Source: Gammaproteobacteria bacterium UBA7449 (GTDB lineage Bacteria > Pseudomonadota > Gammaproteobacteria > Pseudomonadales > Pseudohongiellaceae). Taken from it: 40,249 nt of DNA. The notes beneath the pieces were generated by a model. It did not search any database and was not told the origin of the DNA. It saw nothing but the letters and a program-made list of their open reading frames with translations. Of the stretch, positions 26,081 through 33,186 are shown piece by piece (positions within the stretch are counted from its first letter, which is position 1; every line of letters starts with the position of its first letter). The position numbers and the translations under genes were made by a program. The stretch is from contig DLPV01000006.1 of NCBI GenBank assembly GCA_002477465.1, forward strand, positions 1 to 40,249. Direction: 5' to 3'.

Positions 26081-27546
26081 CCATTACAGCAGCCGATATA
26101 TATCTTCTTCTGCCATTGTTGCTGGTTACCGGCACAGTGGTGGTCGCCATGACAGCCATTGGTATCAAGCGAGATTACACAAGCGCTGCAATCATTACGA
26201 TTACTGGGCTCTTGCTTTCTGCCATTGCAGCTGCCGTTCTAATGCCCGGGACAAATCAGCAAGTCACGCCGCTGCTGATCATTGACCAGTACAGTCTGTT
26301 TTTCACTGTGGTGACATGTGCCAGCGCCATGTTTATCGCCATATTGAGCTATCCCTACCTCTTGGCATTGGATGACAACAGGGAAGAGTATTACCTGCTA
26401 TTAGGCGTCGCCTCGGTAGGCGCCGTAGTGATGGTGAGCAGCAACCACTTCGTCAGCGCGATCCTAGGCCTGGAAACCATGAGCATGTCGCTATACGGCA
26501 TGGTGGCTTACACGGTCCATTCAAAATCAGCAGCACAACATCCACTGGAAGCCTCAGTCAAGTATCTGGTGTTATCTGCGGCCGCCTCCGGAATCTTGCT
26601 GTTTGGCATGGCCCTGGTCTATGCCCAGACTGGCACTCTGGCTTTTTCCAGCCTGATCGATCTTTCAGACAGCAGTCCCGGTGATCTTGGAAATGGCTTT
26701 ACCGTTTTGGCGCTATTAATGATTACCGCTGGTATTGGATTCAAACTTTCCCTGGCACCTTTTCACATTTGGACACCAGATGTTTACGAGGGCTCGCCAC
26801 TGCCAGCAACCACCTATCTGGCCACGATTGGTAAGGTTGCCATGTTCGTCATTCTGCTGCGCTTTATGGAAGCGTCGGAGGCGCTAGCGTTCGAAGGCAT
26901 ACTTACCGTCCTGTCGCTAATAGCGGTGGCTTCGATCCTGGCTGGGAATCTACTGGCCCTGATGCAGGAAAACCTGAAGCGCTTGCTTGCTTATTCATCC
27001 ATCGCCCATATGGGCTACATCCTTATCGCTATTATCGCGAGTTACTATGCGGAAGGGCGTATTGGCATTGAAGCGGTGACCTTCTATCTGCTGGCCTATT
27101 TGATCATGTCTCTGGGTACGTTTGGGGTGGCGTCAATGGTTTCGGACAGCAGCAAGGAATATGACTCCGTTGATGACTACAAGGGGCTGTTCTGGCGTCA
27201 GCCAGTGCTGGCTGCAATCTTTACAGCTATGATGCTGTCCCTGGCAGGCATCCCGCTGACGGTCGGTTTTATCGGTAAGTTCTATCTGTTCTTTGCTGGT
27301 GTGGAAGGCGCGCTATGGATGCTGCTGGCGGCCATGGTCATCGGCAGTGGTATCGGGCTCTATTACTATCTTAGAGTTATCTATCGCATGCTTGAGCCGG
27401 CGCCGGAAAGTGGTGCCTTCAATCGCAGTGAACAAACTGCTAGTGCATTTGCTGTCGTCAGCGTCCTGTTCGTGCTGCTGCTGGTACTCGGCGTTTACCC
27501 TGCTCCGGTAATAGACCTGATCGAAGCAATATCCGCCTATATCTGA
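26077..27546 (+). CDS. nuoN: NADH-quinone oxidoreductase subunit N
   Basis: The antiporter-like subunit next to NuoK, 489 residues, about 14 transmembrane segments. It has the TM5 glutamate in AILGLETMSMSLYGMVAY, the lysine block KYLVLSAAASGILLFGMALVY, and LAPFHIWTPDVYEGSP. It completes the nuo set. No terminator follows in the 94 bases before the next gene, so transcription may continue into the RnfG-like gene. Confidence 0.97.
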   Translation: MTITAADIYLLLPLLLVTGTVVVAMTAIGIKRDYTSAAIITITGLLLSAIAAAVLMPGTNQQVTPLLIIDQYSLFFTVVTCASAMFIAILSYPYLLALDDNREEYYLLLGVASVGAVVMVSSNHFVSAILGLETMSMSLYGMVAYTVHSKSAAQHPLEASVKYLVLSAAASGILLFGMALVYAQTGTLAFSSLIDLSDSSPGDLGNGFTVLALLMITAGIGFKLSLAPFHIWTPDVYEGSPLPATTYLATIGKVAMFVILLRFMEASEALAFEGILTVLSLIAVASILAGNLLALMQENLKRLLAYSSIAHMGYILIAIIASYYAEGRIGIEAVTFYLLAYLIMSLGTFGVASMVSDSSKEYDSVDDYKGLFWRQPVLAAIFTAMMLSLAGIPLTVGFIGKFYLFFAGVEGALWMLLAAMVIGSGIGLYYYLRVIYRMLEPAPESGAFNRSEQTASAFAVVSVLFVLLLVLGVYPAPVIDLIEAISAYI

Positions 27547-27621
27547 TTTCTGCCTTGCCGATGTTTGGTTCCAGCTGCAGTGCTTGCCGGGATCGTCGAG
27601 GTAGACTTACAGAGCTGAAGG

Positions 27622-27639
27622 GACAGGAGGTCACCTGTC
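27622..27639 (+). promoter_or_regulatory. Hairpin overlapping the ribosome-binding site of the RnfG-like gene
   Basis: GACAGG (27622-27627) pairs perfectly with CCTGTC (27634-27639) around the loop AGGTCA. The Shine-Dalgarno AGGAGGT (27625-27631) is split between the stem and the loop, and the ATG follows one base after the stem. Such a fold would lower translation initiation unless it is opened, for example by ribosomes or a bound factor. Confidence 0.5.
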
Positions 27640-27640
27640 A

Positions 27641-28282
27641 ATGAAGGCCATCAATTTATCTCCGTTACGGCACTTACTGATGCTGATGCTGACGATATTC
27701 GCTCTGATTTATCTGCTGGATTTAATTACCAACGAACAAACCAAGGCCAGTAAACAAGCCTATGACCGAATCAACCTTCACCAATTTTTCACTGACCGGG
27801 CATTTGACAACGACATCCTGTTGGATAGTTACCTCATACGTGCCAGGCAGGATGAATCAGCACTGGTGAATCTGGAGTTACTGGGCCTTAGTCGAGATCG
27901 CCTGGCGTATCGCGCGCGCAGGGGTGGCGAAATCTTTGCAATCGCGATACCTGCTTCCGCTGACGATGGCTTCAATGGCATGGTGGATTTGTTAATCTCC
28001 ATTGATATGTTTGGTCGTATCGCTGCCGCGAGAGTGATTGAAGATATCAATAGCGATGAGTTATTTGGGCAGTTGGAAGTAATTCATTCGCAATGGATGA
28101 CTGAATTTAGCGGTAGCTCCATGCGGGATATTATGCGAATCAGCTGGTCTACTATTGGTAGCGAGAATGAGTATGACCAATTCGTCGACGCTTCCATTAC
28201 CCCGAAGACTGTTTCTAATCGTATCTATGATGCACTAGTGTTCTTTCAGTCAAACCGGATTGCCCTGATGCAAAATGGCTAA
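27641..28282 (+). CDS. RnfG/NqrC-like FMN-binding domain protein, orphan, altered motif
   Basis: A 213-residue protein with one N-terminal transmembrane helix (about 10-29) and a predicted periplasmic domain. It aligns by eye with RnfG: the N-terminal helix is followed by a Q/T-rich stretch, then DGFNGMVDLLISIDMFGRIA (109-128, RnfG has DGYSGAIQLLVGADFNG), and near the end DQFVDASITPKTV (179-191, RnfG has DQFTGATITPRAV). In RnfG the threonine of (S/T)GAT carries covalent FMN added by ApbE. Here the glycine is D183 and the threonine is S185, and RnfG's ETPGLG block is replaced by SDELFG. No other rnf gene is nearby. It begins 95 bases after nuoN with a strong AGGAGGT. Family membership is fairly likely; flavinylation is uncertain. 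Confidence 0.65.
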   Translation: MKAINLSPLRHLLMLMLTIFALIYLLDLITNEQTKASKQAYDRINLHQFFTDRAFDNDILLDSYLIRARQDESALVNLELLGLSRDRLAYRARRGGEIFAIAIPASADDGFNGMVDLLISIDMFGRIAAARVIEDINSDELFGQLEVIHSQWMTEFSGSSMRDIMRISWSTIGSENEYDQFVDASITPKTVSNRIYDALVFFQSNRIALMQNG

Positions 28283-28287
28283 AGCTT

Positions 28288-28497
28288 ATGTCGACTGACA
28301 TTTTTTCCAAGAATCACTTTTCAGGTCATGCCGCACAATATGCATCTGCCCGTCCTCAGTATCTAGGCGAGCTGGTTAAATCCGAACTGCAACAAGTCTG
28401 GTTAAGGTTGAATGTAATTCCAGATGATCGCGCGGAGACCATGCAGAAAGTGCTAAGCTGGCCGTTATCTCTCCGTGAAGCAGGTAACCCAACATGA
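28288..28497 (+). pseudogene. Truncated N-terminus of a class I SAM methyltransferase
   Basis: A 69-codon ORF whose first ~25 residues (KNHFSGHAAQYASARPQY) have the exact style of the start of small class I methyltransferases (FSGHA..Y...RP.YP). The SAM-binding glycine motif that should follow about 20-30 residues later is absent; the remainder (VWLRLNVIPDDRAETMQKVL) matches nothing I know, and the frame ends just before gpsA. It starts 5 bases after the RnfG-like gene with no clear ribosome site. I read it as a deletion remnant left upstream of gpsA; a small functional protein is less likely. Confidence 0.5.
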
Positions 28498-28510
28498 AAA
28501 GGCCTATAGC

Positions 28511-29542
28511 GTGAGTCGAGTAGCAGTCATAGGAGGCGGCAGTTTTGGGACAGTTATTGCAAACATAACTGCCCAGAATGGACATCACGTCAACTTTTGG
28601 ATGCGCAGTGAACAAATGGTAGATCAGGTCAACGAGCGTCATGAGAATCCGCAGTATCTGCCAGGCTATAGGCTCAATACGCGAGTAAAAGCTAACCACG
28701 ATATGACTGAGGCCGTGTCTGACTGTAGTGTAATTTTTGTGGCTGTGCCCAGTTCCTCGTTTCGCAGCGTGGTGCAGCAAGTCGTTGAACATGCTCCGAC
28801 CGACGCCATCCTGATTAGCACCACGAAAGGTATTGAGTCGGGCAGCTTCATGCTCATGAGCCAAATCTTGAGCGAAGAGGCTCCTGCGGCTAAAGTTGGT
28901 GTACTGAGCGGACCGAATCTGGCGAAAGAAATAGCCAGCAACCAGCTAACTGGCACGGTGATCGCAAGTGCTCTTGACGAAGTCAGGGAAACCATCAAGG
29001 ACATACTGAAGTCGGATTCATTTCGTGTTTATACCAACGATGATATGTATGGTGTGGAGCTCGGTGGCTCTCTAAAAAACATCTATGCCATCATTGCGGG
29101 CATGGCCGCTGCGCTAGGTATGGGGCACAATACCAACAGCATGTTAGTGACGCGAAGCCTTACTGAGATGGCTCGCTTTGGCCGGGAAATGGGCGCCGAC
29201 CCAATGACATTTCTTGGTCTTGCGGGGGTAGGTGACCTGGTGGTGACCTGTTCAACACCGCTTAGCCGCAACTATCGAATTGGAGTAGCTCTGGGTAAAG
29301 GCAAGAGCCTGCAAGGGGCAATAGAAGAAGTTGGTCAAGTTGCCGAGGGTGTAAATACGGTGAAGCTTGTTGCGGAAAAGGCCGCAGAAGTAGGGGTTTA
29401 TATGCCGCTGGCAACGGGCCTGTACAAAATAATTTATGAACAGGATTCAATCAGCAGTATCATTTCTTCACTGATGCTTGGTGAACAGGCGCTCGATGTC
29501 GAATTTGCAGCAGGCGCCGAAAAAGTTTTAGTAGAGGAGTAA
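28511..29542 (+). CDS. gpsA: Glycerol-3-phosphate dehydrogenase [NAD(P)+]
   Basis: Makes sn-glycerol-3-phosphate from dihydroxyacetone phosphate for membrane phospholipid synthesis. It has the dinucleotide-binding VAVIGGGSFGTVIA at the N-terminus, STTKGIE, LSGPNLAKEIA, the catalytic lysine in GVELGGSLKNIYAI, and the substrate-binding GVGDLVVTCSTPLSRNYRIG. The open frame extends up to a GTG at 28475, but I take the GTG at 28511 (MSRVAVIGGG, 343 residues): it places AAGG 8 bases upstream and fits the family's start. The DUF4389 gene follows 3 bases after the stop. Confidence 0.95.
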   Translation: MSRVAVIGGGSFGTVIANITAQNGHHVNFWMRSEQMVDQVNERHENPQYLPGYRLNTRVKANHDMTEAVSDCSVIFVAVPSSSFRSVVQQVVEHAPTDAILISTTKGIESGSFMLMSQILSEEAPAAKVGVLSGPNLAKEIASNQLTGTVIASALDEVRETIKDILKSDSFRVYTNDDMYGVELGGSLKNIYAIIAGMAAALGMGHNTNSMLVTRSLTEMARFGREMGADPMTFLGLAGVGDLVVTCSTPLSRNYRIGVALGKGKSLQGAIEEVGQVAEGVNTVKLVAEKAAEVGVYMPLATGLYKIIYEQDSISSIISSLMLGEQALDVEFAAGAEKVLVEE

Positions 29543-29545
29543 CCT

Positions 29546-30115
29546 ATGTCTGAAGACCTGGATGATATCGTCGAAAACCTACGTGAGCCGTCAGCATGGG
29601 CAAGGGTGGTATTTATGCTTGGATTCTCCCTCGTGCTTTACATGGTGATAATTCCTTTAACCCTGCTGCTAACGCTGGCTCAGGCGTTGTTTTCGGTTTT
29701 CACCGGTGAAGATAATGACAATCTCAGGCATTTCGGGGCTTCCTTACTGGCATACATCAGTCAAGTTGTAAGATTTCTCACTTTCAATTCTGACGAGAGA
29801 CCGTTTCCATTTTCAGACTTCCCAGAGGACGAAGGAGAAGGAAGTGTAAAGGGAGAGTCAGAGGCAGAGGAAGCAATAGCGCAGACGAAGCATCAGACAC
29901 AAACGAAACCGGCGGAAGCAGACTCGCCAGCAGGGAGTGAGCCGGCCGCGAAAAAGTCGGTTAAGCGCAAATCCCCAAGCAAGAAAGCCGCCAAAAAGAC
30001 GACCAAAAAAGCCAAGAAAAAGGCTTTGAATAAAACAGCAAAGCCAGTCAAGGAGCAAACACCCAAGTCCGGTAATGCGGATGAGAAGACGGAGAGTGAC
30101 GAAACCAAGGAGTAA
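29546..30115 (+). CDS. DUF4389 membrane protein with histone-H1-like basic tail
   Basis: The first ~85 residues match DUF4389, a small inner-membrane family of unknown function often encoded between gpsA and sixA: SAWARVVFMLGFSLVLYMVIIPL (a transmembrane helix, about 17-45), then the FTGEDNDNLRHFG loop and YISQVVRFLTFNSDERPFPF. Residues 91-110 are strongly acidic. Residues 136-168 are strongly basic and rich in Lys/Ala/Thr (SKKAAKKTTKKAKKKA), like AlgP or histone H1 tails. The tail may bind nucleic acid or acidic partners; that is inference. It lies 3 bases after gpsA, 8 bases before sixA. Confidence 0.85.
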   Translation: MSEDLDDIVENLREPSAWARVVFMLGFSLVLYMVIIPLTLLLTLAQALFSVFTGEDNDNLRHFGASLLAYISQVVRFLTFNSDERPFPFSDFPEDEGEGSVKGESEAEEAIAQTKHQTQTKPAEADSPAGSEPAAKKSVKRKSPSKKAAKKTTKKAKKKALNKTAKPVKEQTPKSGNADEKTESDETKE

Positions 30116-30123
30116 CTCGCCTG

Positions 30124-30642
30124 ATGCGACTGTACTTGATGCGGCATGGTGAAGCCGAGCCAGGGCTGGATTATGATGCGAACCGCGCCCTGACTGCCAG
30201 GGGGCATGCAAATAACCTTGCTGTTGCCAGGCAATGGCGAACCCGGATCACCCATATGCCGATTGCCTTCTGCAGTCCTTATCTGCGCGCGCAGCAAACA
30301 GCGGCGGATTTGCGTTCTATAATTCCCGAGCTGGAATTCAACAGCAGTGACTGGCTGGTTCCTTCTGCAGCGATTGCCGCGGTATTTAGTCAGCTCAGCG
30401 CAGCATCCGAAAAGCAAGTTGTCGCTATGGCAGATGCATCAATCTCTTCTGATGTAAATGCAATTGCAGCGCAAGATATATTGCTCGTTGGCCATAACCC
30501 GTTGCTAAGTCAGGTTTGGAACGACTTGCTGGATGGCGATGGGCAGCACCGGTTTGGATTGAGCACCAGCCACCTGGTCAGTATCGATGCGGCAGTGCCG
30601 GCTTCAGCATGTGGATCATTCGCATATACTATTTCACCATGA
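30124..30642 (+). CDS. sixA: Phosphohistidine phosphatase SixA
   Basis: A histidine-phosphatase-fold enzyme of the RHG family that removes phosphate from phosphohistidine, in E. coli on components of phosphorelay or phosphotransferase systems. The RHG motif with nucleophile H8 is LYLMRHGEAEPG; the second arginine lies in FCSPYLRAQQTA; the catalytic histidine is in LLVGHNPLLSQVW. The length of 172 is slightly longer than E. coli SixA (about 160), due to an insertion around residues 95-115. Its stop overlaps the start of the DUF4892 gene (ATGA). Confidence 0.9.
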   Translation: MRLYLMRHGEAEPGLDYDANRALTARGHANNLAVARQWRTRITHMPIAFCSPYLRAQQTAADLRSIIPELEFNSSDWLVPSAAIAAVFSQLSAASEKQVVAMADASISSDVNAIAAQDILLVGHNPLLSQVWNDLLDGDGQHRFGLSTSHLVSIDAAVPASACGSFAYTISP

Positions 30643-31568
30643 TTAGACAAACATTATCTCTCTATTCCAAACTGCTATCCGCAAGCTTGCTGATAATTGT
30701 TGCCCCTGTAGTTGGGGCGCAGCAAACAGATCATCCGCTTATTTCAGGCTTTCCCGATTCTGAAATCATCAGTACTGAATTTGAGTCAGACAGTAATTAC
30801 AGTTTGGTATTGGGGCGGCTGCAGCGCAGCCGTGGTGTGGTGATACCTGAAAACTCTGAGCGACTGCGTGGTGATGTGACCAGGCTAATTTATGAGGTGT
30901 CGCAGGAATTCAATGGCGAAGATGTCCAGCATTTTTTTCAGGAGCAGTTTGCAGAGCGCGGCTATGAGCAATTGTTCAGCTGTGCCGGGCGAGAATGCGG
31001 TAGCAGTAACTACTGGGCAAACGACATATTTCGTAACCGCGTCTTATATGGCCCTGAGCGGAATCAGTATTTTACCGCAGTCCGAATTGATACAGCGCTC
31101 TCTGAGCCATCACACCTGGTGCTTTATATTATCACTCGCGGTAATCGCCGCATTTATGCCTACCTGGAGATAGTTCAACCTACAGGTACAGCAGCGCCAG
31201 TTGAACTTGTCAGCTCCGAATTGCTGGTTGATATTGAGCAGTCACTGAGTGTGGCCGTGCCCGGTCTCACATTCATTAATGATCGTCAGCTCGATAACGC
31301 AGTAGACCTAAGTGGGATGGCGTCGGAACTACAGAACATGCCCGAGCGCAGCTTTTATGTGGTTGCCCATCTCACTGGGCCGCAGGAGTTGGAACAACTT
31401 TTGAATCGTTCCGCTATAAGGGCGCAAACAGTAAGGCAGCAGCTAATAAATCTTGGCGTTGGTTCCTCGCAACTTATAGCCAGGGGGCTTGGCCCGCTGG
31501 CGCCATCCTGCAGTGCAGGAGAATGCCTGGAGCGAGTGGAATTAGTTTTGATCCAGGCTGTCGACTAA
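30639..31568 (+). CDS. Periplasmic DUF4892 protein with OmpA-like C-terminus
   Basis: A 309-residue secreted protein of the DUF4892 family, function unknown. A signal peptide is seen at 1-26 (SKLLSASLLIIVAPVVGA). The family block with two cysteines, FSCAGRECGSSNYWANDIF, is followed by LYGPERNQYFTAVRI. The last ~85 residues resemble the OmpA peptidoglycan-associated fold (SFYVVAHLTG ... SAIRAQTVRQQLINLGV). The frame is open further upstream to 30516, but the ATG at 30639, overlapping the sixA stop, gives the signal peptide and is chosen. It ends in a 4-base tail-to-tail overlap with folE. Confidence 0.85.
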   Translation: MIRQTLSLYSKLLSASLLIIVAPVVGAQQTDHPLISGFPDSEIISTEFESDSNYSLVLGRLQRSRGVVIPENSERLRGDVTRLIYEVSQEFNGEDVQHFFQEQFAERGYEQLFSCAGRECGSSNYWANDIFRNRVLYGPERNQYFTAVRIDTALSEPSHLVLYIITRGNRRIYAYLEIVQPTGTAAPVELVSSELLVDIEQSLSVAVPGLTFINDRQLDNAVDLSGMASELQNMPERSFYVVAHLTGPQELEQLLNRSAIRAQTVRQQLINLGVGSSQLIARGLGPLAPSCSAGECLERVELVLIQAVD

Positions 31569-32104
31569 CCGACTAGGGAAAGAAACTCATTTCGGGTCGA
31601 TGAACTATTCCTGAAAGCACCTAACATGCAGGATGTCGTCATAGTGGAGTTTTGTTTTTCAACTCCTCTCATCATCATGCACATGTGTTTGGCTTCGATT
31701 ATCACAGCCGCGCCCGCCGCGTTGGTCTTATCGAGGATACAATGGGCGATTTGGCTAGTCAGGTTTTCCTGGATTTGCAGTCGCCGGGCAAACACATCTA
31801 CGATGCGAGCAATTTTAGATAGACCAATTACCTGGCCTTTGGGTAGGTAAGCAACGTGGCACTTGCCTATGAACGGCAGCAGGTGATGCTCGCACATGGA
31901 GTAGAGTTCGATATCTTTTACAATGATGATCTCGTCGGTTTCCGACGGAAACATGGCGTTATTGATGACTTCATCGATATCCATGTCGTATCCCTGGGTC
32001 AGAAACTGCATGGCTTTGGCGGCTCGCCTCGGCGTATCCACCAGACCCTCCCGATTAGGGTCTTCACCGGTCGCTTTAATAATGTCGAGAAAGGCTTGTT
32101 CCAT
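31565..32104 (-). CDS. folE: GTP cyclohydrolase I
   Basis: Converts GTP to 7,8-dihydroneopterin triphosphate, the first step towards tetrahydrofolate. The zinc ligands are C71 and H74 (SMCEHHLLPF) and C142 (HMCMMMRGVEKQNS). The GKCHVAYLPKGQVIGLSKIARIV stretch (substrate and oligomer contacts) is intact. At 179 residues it is a short but complete FolE. It is transcribed leftward, opposite to its neighbours; its stop overlaps the stop of the DUF4892 gene, so the convergent transcripts have no room for a separate terminator. Confidence 0.95.
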   Translation of the reverse strand: MEQAFLDIIKATGEDPNREGLVDTPRRAAKAMQFLTQGYDMDIDEVINNAMFPSETDEIIIVKDIELYSMCEHHLLPFIGKCHVAYLPKGQVIGLSKIARIVDVFARRLQIQENLTSQIAHCILDKTNAAGAAVIIEAKHMCMMMRGVEKQNSTMTTSCMLGAFRNSSSTRNEFLSLVG

Positions 32105-32194
32105 AGCGGGATCCAGCTGTTTTGAAGTCTGCAGTTATTCGGAAATTCAGGTCTGGCGCGCACTCACCGAAAAACTCTGTGGGGGCGAGCAATA

Positions 32195-32200
32195 ATTATA
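32195..32200 (-). promoter_or_regulatory. Candidate -10 element of folE
   Basis: On the minus strand this reads TATAAT, a perfect -10, about 90 bases upstream of the folE start. No good -35 is visible at 17 bases. On the plus strand the overlapping TATACT (32197-32202) could serve prmB, so the two divergent promoters may overlap. Confidence 0.35.
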
Positions 32201-32247
32201 CTGCCTGTAGATTTAGATAACAGACCTAAAGGAACGGCTATTTACCC

Positions 32248-33129
32248 ATGCTACTGAAAGAGTACGTCGAATTCACCGTATCCGAATTTTCTGAGGCGGA
32301 CTTGCATTATGGACATGGCACGGGCACAGCACTGGATGACGCGGTCTATCTTATCTATGTCACTCTGGGGCTGGAATTTGACCAGGATTTTCGAGAATCC
32401 AATCGAACACTTAGCGAATCTGAGATATCCCTTCTGAATCAGCGCGTTGAGCAACGCGTCTCGGAACGACGACCCGTGGCCTATATTGTTGGAGAGGCAT
32501 GGTTTTGTGGTCAGCCCTATACAATAGACGAGCGGGCGCTGATCCCTCGCTCGCCTATCGCTGAGCTGATTCAGCAGCGCTTTGCGCCCTTGTTGCAATC
32601 AACGCCCGGGCGGATACTCGATCTTTGCTGTGGCTCCGGCTGCATCGGCATCGCCTGTGCCCTGGAATTCGAGGCGGCTAAAGTAGATCTTGTCGACCTC
32701 TCCAGCAAGTGCCTGGAATTGGCGAAGATAAATATGCGTCGACATGGCACCTTCGATCGAGTCCGCGCAGTCCGGTCAGATTTGTTTTCGAACTTGTCTG
32801 GGCAGCGCTATGACCTGGTTGTAAGCAACCCGCCTTATGTGTCTGAACAGGAGGTGGATTCACTTCCTGAGGAATTTAGGCATGAACCGCGCATGGGACT
32901 TGTGAGTGGTGAGGAGGGGCTCGCGATACCGCTCAAGATCCTCAGGGAATGCCAGGCGCACCTGCATCCTGACGGTGTCCTGATTCTTGAAGTAGGTTAT
33001 AGCGAAGGGGCATTGGCAGAGCGACTGCCTGAAGTCCCATTCCTGTGGCTCGAGTTTGCCGAAGGCGGTGAGGGTGTGCTCGCAATCACAGCGAAGGATT
33101 TGGAGCGCTACAGGGACCACCTGATTTAG
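32248..33129 (+). CDS. prmB: Ribosomal protein uL3 glutamine N5-methyltransferase
   Basis: Methylates a glutamine side chain of ribosomal protein L3 during 50S assembly. An N-terminal helical domain (about 1-90) precedes the SAM-binding motif ILDLCCGSGCIGIACALEF (about 125-143). The NPPY catalytic motif is in LVVSNPPYVSEQEVDSLP, followed by EEFRHEPRMGLVSGEEGL, which is typical of PrmB rather than PrmC. The length of 293 is normal. AAAGGAAC lies upstream of the ATG. aroC follows in the same direction, as in many relatives. Confidence 0.92.
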   Translation: MLLKEYVEFTVSEFSEADLHYGHGTGTALDDAVYLIYVTLGLEFDQDFRESNRTLSESEISLLNQRVEQRVSERRPVAYIVGEAWFCGQPYTIDERALIPRSPIAELIQQRFAPLLQSTPGRILDLCCGSGCIGIACALEFEAAKVDLVDLSSKCLELAKINMRRHGTFDRVRAVRSDLFSNLSGQRYDLVVSNPPYVSEQEVDSLPEEFRHEPRMGLVSGEEGLAIPLKILRECQAHLHPDGVLILEVGYSEGALAERLPEVPFLWLEFAEGGEGVLAITAKDLERYRDHLI

Positions 33130-33186
33130 TGTACAATGCGGACCTTTTTTCTGGCCCTCCACTGAGATCGACAGGCGCGCAACCTT

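Noticed and set aside
28475..28510. Upstream GTG start for gpsA
   Set aside because: It adds 12 residues not seen in the family and would overlap the methyltransferase stump; the GTG at 28511 has a better ribosome site.
30516..30638. Upstream extension of the DUF4892 protein
   Set aside because: It overlaps the catalytic end of sixA, and the ATG at 30639 gives a clean signal peptide.
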